The translations under genes were made by a program, and so were the position numbers. A DNA stretch of 64,000 nt from Enterococcus thailandicus (GTDB taxonomy: Bacteria; Bacillota; Bacilli; Lactobacillales; Enterococcaceae), in assembly GCF_001886265.1 (NCBI RefSeq), contig NZ_JXLE01000008.1, positions 1-64,000 of the forward strand. The letters are read 5' to 3'. Below are positions 52,983 through 63,431 of this stretch, in pieces. The notes under the pieces are model-generated. The model made no database searches, was not told the DNA's origin, and was given only the letters and a program-made list of their open reading frames with translations. The stretch's first letter is position 1; each line of letters starts with the position of its first letter.

Positions 52983-54059
52983 ATGACGAAAATTTTAGAA
53001 GTGAAAGATTTAGAAATTTCTTTTGACACTTATGCTGGTAAAGTTCGAGCAATTCGCGGTGTTAATTTTCACTTGAATAAAGGAGAAACTTTGGCAATCG
53101 TTGGTGAATCTGGGAGTGGAAAATCTGTTACAACTCGGAGTATCATGCGACTTCTGTCAAGTAATGCCAACATTGACGCTGGTCAGATCCTATTTAAAGG
53201 AGAAGACATTGTTAACAAATCCGAAAAAGAAATGCAAAAAATTCGCGGAAAAGAAATTGCGATGATTTTCCAAGATCCAATGACATCGTTAGATCCAACG
53301 ATGACGATTGGAAAGCAAGTAGCGGAATCTTTACGCAAACATAATAAAGTATCAAAAAAAGATGGCGAAAAAGCAGCGCTAGACCTACTAAATTTAGTTG
53401 GGATTCCAGAAGCTGAAAAACGAATCAAAAGCTACCCACATCAGTTTTCAGGTGGGCAGCGTCAACGGATCGTGATTGCGATTGCTTTGATTTGTTATCC
53501 AGAAATCTTGATTGCAGATGAACCAACAACCGCGTTAGACGTAACAATCCAAGCACAAATTTTAGAATTACTCAAAGAAATTCAAACAAAAATTGATACA
53601 TCAATTATTTTTATTACCCATGACCTTGGTGTAGTGGCAAATGTCGCTGACCGAGTGGCTGTTATGTATGGTGGGAAAATCATCGAAGTAGGAACTTCGG
53701 AAGAAATTTTTTATAATCCACAACATCCTTATACTTGGGGATTACTTGGTTCAATGCCGACGTTGGAAAGTACAAGCAAACAGCTTTATGCGATTCCTGG
53801 TTCACCTCCAGATTTGTTGAATCCACCAAAAGGAGACGCATTTTATCCACGTAATGAATATGCTTTGAAAATCGATGCAGAGCAAGAGCCACCATTTTTT
53901 GAATTATCTGCAACACACAAAGCAGCAACTTGGTTATTAGCACCACAAGCACCAAAAGTTCTGCCGCCAGAAGAAATTCAACGTCGTTGGGCAATTTTTA
54001 AAGAAAAACAAGGGAGCCAAGGGGGAATAGTGGATGAAAAAAAAGCTACTCGAGGTTAA
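52983..54059 (+). CDS. oppD: Oligopeptide ABC transporter ATP-binding protein OppD
   Basis: This 358-residue ABC ATPase has Walker A GESGSGKSV, signature FSGGQRQRIVIAIAL, Walker B ILIADEPTTALD and the C-terminal oligopeptide extension (ATCF-like region without obvious Fe-S cysteines). ATG 52983 is preferred over an in-frame GTG at 52974. Its 3' end overlaps oppF by 26 bp. Confidence 0.95.
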   Translation: MTKILEVKDLEISFDTYAGKVRAIRGVNFHLNKGETLAIVGESGSGKSVTTRSIMRLLSSNANIDAGQILFKGEDIVNKSEKEMQKIRGKEIAMIFQDPMTSLDPTMTIGKQVAESLRKHNKVSKKDGEKAALDLLNLVGIPEAEKRIKSYPHQFSGGQRQRIVIAIALICYPEILIADEPTTALDVTIQAQILELLKEIQTKIDTSIIFITHDLGVVANVADRVAVMYGGKIIEVGTSEEIFYNPQHPYTWGLLGSMPTLESTSKQLYAIPGSPPDLLNPPKGDAFYPRNEYALKIDAEQEPPFFELSATHKAATWLLAPQAPKVLPPEEIQRRWAIFKEKQGSQGGIVDEKKATRG

Positions 54060-54987
54060 AGGTCTAAAACAATATTTCAACATTGGCAAAAAAAATGAAG
54101 TGCATGCGGTTAATGACATCAGTTTTCACATTTATGAAGGGGAAACGTTTGGATTAGTTGGTGAATCTGGGAGTGGAAAGTCGACGACCGGTCGGACAAT
54201 CATTCGTTTAAATGAGCCAACTGGTGGCGAAATTTTATTTGATGGACAAGATGTGACAAAAATCAAAGGAAAAAAAGAAATGACGAAATTTCGTCATGAA
54301 GTCCAAATGATTTTTCAAGATCCATACGCATCCTTAAATCCGAGAATGAAAGTTCGTGACATTATTGCAGAAGGTATTGATGTGAACGGCTTAGCGAAGT
54401 CGCCACAGGAGCGTGCGCAAAAAGTCGATGATTTATTAAAAACAGTTGGGTTAAACCCGAGTCACGGAACGCGCTATCCCCATGAATTTTCAGGTGGACA
54501 ACGTCAACGGATTGGCATTGCTCGAGCGTTAGCAGTCAATCCACGTTTTGTTATTTGTGATGAGCCTATTTCTGCACTAGATGTGTCCATTCAGGCTCAA
54601 GTAGTAAATTTATTACAAGACTTACAAGAAGAACAGAATTTAACTTACTTATTTATTGCCCATGATTTATCAATGGTGAAACACATTAGCGATCGCATTG
54701 GCGTTATGCACAATGGCTTGTTGTTAGAGATGGGAACAAGTGACGAAATTTATAACTTTGGTGTTCATCCATACACCGAAAGTTTGTTGTCTGCTATTCC
54801 ATTACCAGATCCAGACCATGAGAGACAGCGCCGTCGAATCAAATACCAGCCAGAACCAGATGATAATCAAGTACGTACATTAAGAGAAATTGCACCAGAA
54901 CATTTTGTGTACGCAACAGAACAAGAAGTTGCCTACTATGCGAAAAAATTGCAACGAAAAAAAGAAAACTTACTCGTAGCAAACTAG
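54034..54987 (+). CDS. oppF: Oligopeptide ABC transporter ATP-binding protein OppF
   Basis: This 317-residue ABC ATPase is the heterodimer partner of OppD, with Walker A GESGSGKST, signature FSGGQRQRIGIARAL, Walker B FVICDEPISALD and the C-terminal peptide-transporter extension. The ATG follows GGGGGA at good spacing inside oppD. The TnpB-like gene begins only 13 bp after its stop, with no terminator between, so the two are cotranscribed. Confidence 0.95.
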   Translation: MKKKLLEVKGLKQYFNIGKKNEVHAVNDISFHIYEGETFGLVGESGSGKSTTGRTIIRLNEPTGGEILFDGQDVTKIKGKKEMTKFRHEVQMIFQDPYASLNPRMKVRDIIAEGIDVNGLAKSPQERAQKVDDLLKTVGLNPSHGTRYPHEFSGGQRQRIGIARALAVNPRFVICDEPISALDVSIQAQVVNLLQDLQEEQNLTYLFIAHDLSMVKHISDRIGVMHNGLLLEMGTSDEIYNFGVHPYTESLLSAIPLPDPDHERQRRRIKYQPEPDDNQVRTLREIAPEHFVYATEQEVAYYAKKLQRKKENLLVAN

Positions 54988-55000
54988 GGGGTAAGTGCTA

Positions 55001-56011
55001 ATGCTCAAAGCCTTTAAATTCCGGATGTATCCCACCGATGAACAAAAAAAGTGGTTAATTCAAAATTTTGGTTGTGTTCGGTTCACCTATAATCATTTAT
55101 TACTTTCACGACAAGAAACTTACAAGCAACTAGGTGTGATTGATTATTCGTTGACACCGGCTGCTTTGAAAAAACGTTATTCGTTTTTAAAAGAGGCGGA
55201 TAGTTTGGCATTAGCCAATGCTCAGTTGAATTTGGATCGTGCGTTTCGCAATTATTTTAAAGGACGAGCCAGCTTTCCAAAGTTGAAAAGTAAGAAGAGT
55301 ATGTGGCAATCTTATACCACAAATAACCAAGGACACACCATTTATTTAGAAGGAAATCAATTAAAATTACCAAAGCAAAAAAAGTTGTTCAACGTGCATG
55401 TCCACCGGCCAATCGAAGGAACAATTCGTTCAGCTACGATTTCTTCACGATATAATGAAGAGTTTTATGTTTCATTTTTATGTGAAGTTCCGCTGAATAA
55501 AAGACAGAAAACCAATGAATGGGTGGGAATCGCGTATTGCCCCAAAGGCTTAGTCGAAACTTCGCAGAAAATTGAGGTTGTTGCACCTAAACTTTTGGTG
55601 ACAAATCAAAAAATCGCTGTAGCAGAAAGAAAATTGAGTATTCGAGCAAAAGCAGCTCAACAACGAAAAAAGGCTTTAGAACGAGCAAAAAATTATCAAA
55701 AGCAAAAAAGAAAAGTGCTAAATCTGTATCAAAAACAAAAATATCAACGGGAAGACTACTTAGAACAGCTTTCTGCTATTCTGGTGAATAAATTTGATTA
55801 TTTGTTTATTGAATCATTACCAGATGAAAAGCTTGCTTCTGATTTTTCAGTGCAAGACTGGCACAAGCTGTTGACCAAATTGAGGTATAAAGCAGAATGG
55901 TATCAAAAAACTTTTATTTTGATTAATACACAAGATATCCACAGTCATTCTGCACAAGAAAAGAGTCGGCTGTTGGAACGAATTGGGAAACAATTACTTT
56001 TTGATGTCTAA
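55001..56011 (+). CDS. tldR: Nuclease-dead TnpB homologue adjacent to oppF (TldR-type RNA-guided repressor)
   Basis: The 336-residue protein opens like IS605 OrfB/TnpB (MLKAFKFRMYPTDEQ, then CVRFTYNHLL, and SFPKLKSKK near residue 91). The RuvC-I motif, normally VGIDLG, is VGIAYC (alanine at about 178). The RuvC-II glutamate survives (LFIESLPDEKL, about 271), as does the DWHKLLTKLRYKAEWY helix. The CxxC zinc finger is absent, and the protein ends (KQLLFDV) before the RuvC-III DRDxNAA segment. It should bind guide RNA and DNA without cutting. Enterococcal oppF-linked TldRs are known as TnpB-derived transcription factors. ATG 55001 gives the family N-terminus; GTG 54995 is possible. It is cotranscribed with oppF. 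Confidence 0.9.
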   Translation: MLKAFKFRMYPTDEQKKWLIQNFGCVRFTYNHLLLSRQETYKQLGVIDYSLTPAALKKRYSFLKEADSLALANAQLNLDRAFRNYFKGRASFPKLKSKKSMWQSYTTNNQGHTIYLEGNQLKLPKQKKLFNVHVHRPIEGTIRSATISSRYNEEFYVSFLCEVPLNKRQKTNEWVGIAYCPKGLVETSQKIEVVAPKLLVTNQKIAVAERKLSIRAKAAQQRKKALERAKNYQKQKRKVLNLYQKQKYQREDYLEQLSAILVNKFDYLFIESLPDEKLASDFSVQDWHKLLTKLRYKAEWYQKTFILINTQDIHSHSAQEKSRLLERIGKQLLFDV

Positions 56012-56119
56012 ACTGGTAGGAGCGCCAGAGTTCGCCTTGCTAATAAAAAGTTTTTAAAACTTTTGTTTCTAGGAATTTTCTTTTCGCTTAAAGAGAAAGC
56101 TCACTAATTATGAGAAACC
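56012..56119 (+). ncRNA. Candidate guide RNA of the TnpB-like repressor
   Basis: TnpB guide RNAs are read from the 3' end of the gene and the sequence just after it. Here GGTAGGAGCGCCAGAGTTCG (56016-56035), much like the conserved right-end scaffold of IS605-type tnpB genes, starts a few bases after the stop codon. A hairpin AAAAGTTTT/AAAACTTTT (56046-56064) and a second weak hairpin (near 56079-56099) follow, and a terminator begins at 56120. The scaffold probably extends back into the coding sequence. The guide could begin after GGAAT (56076) or after CTCAC (56104); I cannot decide. Confidence 0.6.
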
Positions 56120-56178
56120 AAAAACCAAGGACTGTAACATAAATCAGCAATGATTTTGTGTTACAGTCCTTGGTTTTT
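56120..56178. terminator. Very strong bidirectional terminator
   Basis: A perfect 20-bp stem, AAAAACCAAGGACTGTAACA (56120-56139) with its complement at 56159-56178, ends in T5 on both strands. It terminates the opp/TnpB-like transcript (and any guide RNA) and the convergent NUDIX gene. Confidence 0.92.
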
Positions 56179-56183
56179 ACCGA

Positions 56184-57017
56184 TTAATCTTCCATTTTTG
56201 GATGGTGTTCAGGTTTTAATTGATAGATTTTTGATGGACGACCGATTCCAACGGGGCGTTCACCGATTTCGTCAAAATATTGCAACATTGCCTTTTTAAA
56301 ATTTGAGTGGTCGATTGTTTTAAAATCAATTCCTAAAAATTTTGCAAACACTTTGCGAGCTTCAGTAATTGTAAAATCCTTGCCTAATACTTGAAGGACT
56401 TGTGGCTCATGTTCCATTTTATTGACGATACGGTTAAAGGCTTTTAACACGATGAAACTGTGGTCAAATGCTAACTTATCTTTTCCAGTTGATTGGCCAG
56501 TTGCTAAATCAAGTGCGATTGAGACATCGCCACTGGTCAAGTGGATTTGATTCATTTGTCGTTCTAAAGTGAACCAGCGAACCTCTTTGGCGTCATCTCC
56601 GGCAATCAAAGGTTCTTCACCAATAAAGGCAAGATAGCTGACCGTCACGACCCAGCCACGTGGATCACGATCAGGTGTGCTGAATGTATGAAGCTGTTCG
56701 ATATTTTCCTTAGAAATAATAACTCCAGTTTCTTCTTGTGTTTCGCGTAAGACACTTTCACCAGTTGACTCATCTCGTTGGACAAAGCCACCAGGCAATG
56801 CCCAAGAGTTTCGATAAGGATGCCCTTTTCTTTGAATCAAAAGAATTTTTAACTGATCTTCTTCTTTGTTGTAACACATCAAAACGATGTCGACAGTCAA
56901 AGAAGGTTTGTCGTATTCAGGGCGTTCTTGTGCTTGATACCAAGTTAAAAAATCTTCTTCGCTGGCTTCTTGTTCATAATATAGTTTTTCTTCTTCTTTA
57001 GAAGCAAATTCTTTCAT
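56184..57017 (-). CDS. NUDIX hydrolase with NrtR-like winged-helix C-terminus
   Basis: The 277-residue protein has an N-terminal NUDIX domain whose box fits GX5EX7REUXEEXGU (GGFVQRDESTGE followed by RETQEETGV, near residue 78). The C-terminal domain (about 190-270, ending GIGRPSKIYQL) matches the winged helix of NrtR regulators. NrtR proteins sense ADP-ribose or related nucleotides and repress NAD-synthesis genes; other members act as ADP-ribose pyrophosphatases. The intact box here suggests catalysis may be retained. No NAD genes are adjacent. ATG follows GGAGGTG. Confidence 0.85.
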   Translation of the reverse strand: MKEFASKEEEKLYYEQEASEEDFLTWYQAQERPEYDKPSLTVDIVLMCYNKEEDQLKILLIQRKGHPYRNSWALPGGFVQRDESTGESVLRETQEETGVIISKENIEQLHTFSTPDRDPRGWVVTVSYLAFIGEEPLIAGDDAKEVRWFTLERQMNQIHLTSGDVSIALDLATGQSTGKDKLAFDHSFIVLKAFNRIVNKMEHEPQVLQVLGKDFTITEARKVFAKFLGIDFKTIDHSNFKKAMLQYFDEIGERPVGIGRPSKIYQLKPEHHPKMED

Positions 57018-57110
57018 TCTGACACCTCCACTGCCGATAAAAGTACATTTTACTTTATTGTAGCAGACTCTTGGAAAAAACCAAGGACTTCCCGCAAAAT
57101 TTCGTGGTTA

Positions 57111-57389
57111 TCAAAGATGAAAGATGAATGGTAAAACTAAATTGACTAAAAAGAACAGTAGATAAAAAGGTAAAAACTTCATTTTTTCTTCACGAAGTGC
57201 AAAGAACCCGCAAATAATGATAAATAAATCGAATGCGATACGAAAGAGATTCGAAACAAGAAGGAAACTATTCAAGTTACCATTTAAGTTAAAGTAACCA
57301 TACATCCTTATATAAAAATAACTAAAAAATAAGTGAGCAATTGTCAGTACTGCGATACTGATCATAAAAATCGTGTGTTTTTTCTGCAT
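57111..57389 (-). CDS. Small hypothetical membrane protein
   Basis: The 92-residue protein has three hydrophobic segments (about 6-26, 40-62, 72-90). I do not recognise a family. The second ATG (57389) is chosen over the one at 57395 because AAAGGTAGG is then properly spaced. It is monocistronic between two other transcription units. Confidence 0.6.
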   Translation of the reverse strand: MQKKHTIFMISIAVLTIAHLFFSYFYIRMYGYFNLNGNLNSFLLVSNLFRIAFDLFIIICGFFALREEKMKFLPFYLLFFLVNLVLPFIFHL

Positions 57390-57573
57390 AATCATTCCTA
57401 CCTTTGTTCATTGGTTTTTCCCCTTCTATTATACATGATTCATTTTTGGAAAAATAGCGGGGAAAATTTTCCCAAAAAACGTAACTTAATAAACGTACAA
57501 AGAATTCTAAGTTTTTCCTTTTTTTCAACTAGGAAGACGAGTAATCCTACCGAATTCCCTTTTCAAAAATTCG

Positions 57574-57602
57574 CTAACATTAAGATTATTTTGTGGTATA
57601 CT
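57574..57602 (+). promoter_or_regulatory. Probable metG promoter
   Basis: CTAACA (57574-57579), 17-bp spacer, TATACT (57597-57602), with an extended TGTGG just before the -10. Confidence 0.6.
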
Positions 57603-57633
57603 AGCAAGGAAACGAATTCGCATCATGCGATAA

Positions 57634-59658
<2,025 letters not shown>

Positions 59659-59660
59659 AT

Positions 59661-59699
59661 AAAAAAGGAATCCAATCGTAATGATTGGATTCCTTTTTT
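59661..59699. terminator. Terminator of metG
   Basis: AAAAAAGGAATCCAATC pairs perfectly with GATTGGATTCCTTTTTT. It can also serve the convergent minus-strand gene. Confidence 0.92.
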
Positions 59700-59722
59700 A
59701 TTTACATATAAATGATGTCGTA

Positions 59723-60307
59723 TCACTTTACTGAAGGAAATCTTTTCAATCGTTTTTTCAAGCGAGTAGGTAGCAACGCACTTAAAACGGTGAAAGGAAT
59801 CGCAAAGATGTACCAAGAAATTGTTCGTCCAATGCCATATCGTTGGTAGAGGCTCATTAACATCAAGTGAAGTAAGCACAAACCAATAATTAACGAACCG
59901 GCGAGAAACCATTGATTATCCCATTTGAAATAACGTAAGCTCATGACAAAAACAGGATAAAGGTAAAAATAGATGCCAACCAAGGTGACACGCCAATTTT
60001 TAGTAAAGGTTCCAATGTTAAGCAAAAAGAAAATTGCAGATAAAATAATTCCTAGCGGTGGGAAAAGACTAACTAAAAAAGAATAGACGATGCTCCATAG
60101 AATCAAACCGGGTCCTCTGAATAACGCGACTAAAATTACTAGACCAGTGAGTAAAAGGAGCTGTTGACTAAACGAAGCGATGGTCAAAAGACCAAAAAGA
60201 ATCAGCGTGGCCCAATGCCAGCGCGACTGTTGTTGTTCTTTTCGTGTAACTGAAACATGATCTGTGAGAAAATTTGCTAATTTTGGATGTGAACGTTGAA
60301 AGTCCAA
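59723..60307 (-). CDS. Hypothetical multi-pass membrane protein
   Basis: The ~194-residue protein has a soluble N-terminus (about 1-30) followed by five or six hydrophobic helices and a basic C-terminal tail (PTRLKKRLKRFP). I do not recognise the family. The start is TTG 60307, seven bases after AAAGGAGG; another TTG two codons upstream is too close to the ribosome binding site. It is convergent with metG. Confidence 0.65.
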   Translation of the reverse strand: MDFQRSHPKLANFLTDHVSVTRKEQQQSRWHWATLILFGLLTIASFSQQLLLLTGLVILVALFRGPGLILWSIVYSFLVSLFPPLGIILSAIFFLLNIGTFTKNWRVTLVGIYFYLYPVFVMSLRYFKWDNQWFLAGSLIIGLCLLHLMLMSLYQRYGIGRTISWYIFAIPFTVLSALLPTRLKKRLKRFPSVK

Positions 60308-60483
60308 AAGCAAAACCTCCTTTAAATAGAAACTGGCTAAATTGTAATCAAAAAGGAAAGAAAAAACATCCGACTTAAGGGGGATTTTTTTGAAAACCCT
60401 TTATTAGATTTGTGCGTAGCCAAGGGGAAAAAACTCGGTTATACTAGCAATTATATTAATAAAAATAGGAAAGAGGATGAGGA

Positions 60484-61794
60484 ATGGGAAATAAATTAAA
60501 ACGTGAAATTAATTTGTTTGGCGCATTAGCAACAGTTATGGGAACTGTTATTGGAGCAGGAGTTTTTTTTAAGACCGCTTCAGTAACTGCTAGCACACAA
60601 TCACCGAGTTTAACACTTTTTGTATGGTTATTGGGTGGCTTTTTGACCATTTGTGCCGGGTTGACTGTTGCAGAATTAGCCACAGCAATTCCAGAAACAG
60701 GTGGAGCAGTTAAATACATAGAGGCTGCATATGGAAAATTACCAAGTTTCTTATTAGGTTGGGCGCAAAGTCTGATTTATTTTCCAGCAAACATTGCGGC
60801 TCTTTCAATTATTTTTGCAACACAGTTGACGAATCTCTTTCAGTTATCCACTGATTATCTGGTATTGATTGCAGCTGTGACTGCTTTGTCAGTGACTGGA
60901 TTGAATTTATTGGGGACAAAAGTTGGTGCAACTGTTCAATCTGCTACACTTATTATCAAATTGATCCCGATTGCAGTAATTGTTGTTTGGGGGTTAATGG
61001 TTCCCGAATCTGGTACGGTTCAGCTCTTTCCAATTGAAGCGGGTAAAGATGTTTCCTTTATGGAAGGATTGAGTAGTGCGTTACTGGCTACTTTGTTTGC
61101 GTATGATGGTTGGCTAGGTGTCGGCGCAATTGCTGGTGAAATGAAAAAGCCAGAAAAAGATTTGCCTAAAGCAATTATTTTAGGATTAAGTTTTGTGACA
61201 GTGGTCTATTTGTTGATTAACTTTGTTTTCTTGAAGACTTTACCAATCGAAGGAATTGCTGGAAACTTGAACGCAGCATCGGATGCTTCAGCAGTGATTT
61301 TTGGTTCATTTGGTGGAAAGTTAGTTACGATTGGTATTCTGATTTCTGTTTATGGCGCGCTGAATGGCTACACGTTGACTGGAATTCGTGTTCCTTATGC
61401 GATGGCCTTAGAAAATGAACTACCATTCAGTAATCAGTTAACAAAATTATCAAAGAAATTCACAGTTCCTTACGTGCCAGCAATGTTTCAGTTGGTGATT
61501 GCCTGTATCATGATGACGATGGGTTCATTTGATTTTCTGACAGATATGTTAATTTTTGTGATGTGGCTGTTTAGTTTACTGATATTTATCGCTGTTTTTG
61601 TTTTACGCAAGAAAGCGCCAGAGATGAATCGTCCTTACAAAGTGCCGCTTTATCCGGTGATTCCGCTAATTGCGATTATTGGCGCAATTTTTATCTTAGG
61701 AATGACAATCTTAACGCAGACATCACTTGCGATGATTGGGATTGGTGTGACGTTATTAGGAATCCCAGTTTACTTATATAAAAATAAGAAATAA
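60484..61794 (+). CDS. APC-family amino-acid permease (LAT/SteT-like)
   Basis: The 436-residue, 12-helix transporter begins with the APC signature GTVIGAGVFFKT in helix 1 (near residue 20) and has AELATAIPETGGAVKYIEAAYG in helices 2-3. The closest general type is the L-type/SteT exchanger group for neutral or hydroxy amino acids, though the substrate cannot be fixed. The ATG follows AAAGAGGATGAGG. It is monocistronic with a terminator. Confidence 0.88.
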   Translation: MGNKLKREINLFGALATVMGTVIGAGVFFKTASVTASTQSPSLTLFVWLLGGFLTICAGLTVAELATAIPETGGAVKYIEAAYGKLPSFLLGWAQSLIYFPANIAALSIIFATQLTNLFQLSTDYLVLIAAVTALSVTGLNLLGTKVGATVQSATLIIKLIPIAVIVVWGLMVPESGTVQLFPIEAGKDVSFMEGLSSALLATLFAYDGWLGVGAIAGEMKKPEKDLPKAIILGLSFVTVVYLLINFVFLKTLPIEGIAGNLNAASDASAVIFGSFGGKLVTIGILISVYGALNGYTLTGIRVPYAMALENELPFSNQLTKLSKKFTVPYVPAMFQLVIACIMMTMGSFDFLTDMLIFVMWLFSLLIFIAVFVLRKKAPEMNRPYKVPLYPVIPLIAIIGAIFILGMTILTQTSLAMIGIGVTLLGIPVYLYKNKK

Positions 61795-61796
61795 AT

Positions 61797-61832
61797 AAAA
61801 AAGAGATTGGGGCTTACTCAATCTCTTTTTTA
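61797..61832 (+). terminator. Terminator of the amino-acid permease
   Basis: AAAAAGAGATTG pairs with CAATCTCTTTTT, followed by T's. The next ~260 bp up to tatD show no further gene. Confidence 0.88.
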
Positions 61833-62097
61833 CTTGTCTAACGCATTGCTAAGCTTAAAGATGGTTTTTTTAGCACATTTCTTCAGTTTATTCGTAACAA
61901 AATAACTTGAAAATGAATTGTTGTTCATCAAGTAGTTTCCTGAAAAAATAAAATAAAAAGCAGTGATTTCTAAAAAGAATTTCTTGTTTGCTAGAATGAG
62001 AAACTTGAAGTTCTGAAACTCTCACAATCTTTTTTTCCGTCCCACTTCTGTCTCAACCGTTTATGTGCTAAAGTAGGAAAGAAAAGGAGCGATTTGA

Positions 62098-62871
62098 ATG
62101 ATATTTGATTCTCATACTCACTTAAATGCGGAACAATTTAATGAAGACATTCCCGAAACAATTGAGCGTGCTAAAGAGCTGGGCGTGACAAAGATGGCTG
62201 TGGTTGGCTTTGATCAACCAACGATTGAAAAATCCTTACAGCTTAGTCAAGACTACCCAAATATTTATAGTATCATTGGCTGGCATCCAACTGAGGCTGG
62301 TAGCTATACCAAAGAAGTTGAACAACAATTACAAGAACGATTGACGTTACCTAAGGTTGTGGCATTAGGAGAAATTGGTTTGGATTATTATTGGATGGAA
62401 GATCCAAAGGAAGTTCAAGCAAAAATTTTTCGTCGTCAAATTGCGATTGCCAAAGAAATGAATTTACCAATTAGCATCCATACGCGTGATGCGATAGAAG
62501 ATACGTACCAGATTTTAAAAGAAGAAAAAGTCCACAATATTGGTGGAATCATGCATAGTTTTAGTGGTGACTATGAGTGGGCACAGCGCTTTCTTGATCT
62601 GGGTATGCATATTTCCTTTAGTGGTGTTGTGACATTCAAAAAAGCTTTAGATGTCCAAGAAGCTGCAACGAATGTTCCTTTAGATAAGATGTTGGTAGAA
62701 ACGGATGCCCCTTACCTTGCGCCGGTACCTTATCGTGGTAAGCGAAATGAACCTGGGTATACTCGCTATACGGTTGAAAAAATTGCGGAACTTCGCCAAG
62801 TACCTTTTGAAGAAATTGCTACACACACATGGCACAATGCACATCGCTTATTTGGGATTTCAGAAAAATGA
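62098..62871 (+). CDS. TatD-family metal-dependent DNase/hydrolase
   Basis: The 257-residue TIM-barrel metalloenzyme has the family's metal ligands in FDSHTHLN (residues 3-10), GEIGLDYYW (near 95), SIHTRDA (near 130), HSFSGD (near 153) and VETDAPYL (near 203). It is probably a 3'-5' exonuclease or D-Tyr-tRNA-type hydrolase of the YabD/TatD group. It is followed by rnmV in an ATGA overlap and then rsmA, the conserved Firmicutes tatD-rnmV-rsmA order. Confidence 0.93.
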   Translation: MIFDSHTHLNAEQFNEDIPETIERAKELGVTKMAVVGFDQPTIEKSLQLSQDYPNIYSIIGWHPTEAGSYTKEVEQQLQERLTLPKVVALGEIGLDYYWMEDPKEVQAKIFRRQIAIAKEMNLPISIHTRDAIEDTYQILKEEKVHNIGGIMHSFSGDYEWAQRFLDLGMHISFSGVVTFKKALDVQEAATNVPLDKMLVETDAPYLAPVPYRGKRNEPGYTRYTVEKIAELRQVPFEEIATHTWHNAHRLFGISEK

Positions 62872-63431
62872 GTAAATTGACTATTGAAGAAATTGTAGTC
62901 GTTGAAGGAAAAGACGATACCAGACGATTGCAAGAAGTCGTGAATGTCGATACGATTGAAACAATTGGTTCAGCAATTAACGAAGCGATTTTGATGCAGA
63001 TCGAGCATGCACAAGAAACAAGAGGGGTGATTGTTTTTACAGACCCAGATTTTTCAGGCGAAAAAATTCGTAAAACAATTATGGAAGTCGTACCACAAGC
63101 GAAACATGCCTTCTTACCTCGAAAGCAAGCTCAGCCAAAGAAAAAGGGTAGCTTAGGTGTTGAACACGCAAGCAATGAAGCCATTCTTGAAGCATTGAAG
63201 AAAGTTGTGACACCTAGCGAGGAAGAGTTTGACGAAATCCCTAGACAGATGCTTTTGGACTATGGTTTAATAGCGGGAGCACAAGCCAAAGAAAAAAGAG
63301 AAAAACTTGGGGATGAACTTAGGATTGGTTACACCAATGGCAAACAATTAGCGAAACGCTTGAAAATGTTTCGCATTACACCAGAAGAATTGACACAAGC
63401 AATGAAAAAAGTGGAGGCAAAACATGACTGA
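62868..63431 (+). CDS. rnmV: Ribonuclease M5
   Basis: This 187-residue Toprim-domain RNase performs the final maturation of 5S rRNA. Toprim motifs are [11 protein letters not shown] (residues 8-18) and [14 protein letters not shown] (near 55). ATG 62868 overlaps the tatD stop (ATGA) and gives the normal N-terminus [14 protein letters not shown]; an upstream in-frame start at 62829 lies inside tatD. It overlaps rsmA by 8 bp. Confidence 0.95.
   Translation: MSKLTIEEIVVVEGKDDTRRLQEVVNVDTIETIGSAINEAILMQIEHAQETRGVIVFTDPDFSGEKIRKTIMEVVPQAKHAFLPRKQAQPKKKGSLGVEHASNEAILEALKKVVTPSEEEFDEIPRQMLLDYGLIAGAQAKEKREKLGDELRIGYTNGKQLAKRLKMFRITPEELTQAMKKVEAKHD

Noticed and set aside
54995-56011. Calling the TnpB-like gene an insertion sequence
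   Set aside because: No tnpA, no left-end or right-end structures evident, and active-site residues are lost while the frame is intact and joined to the opp operon.
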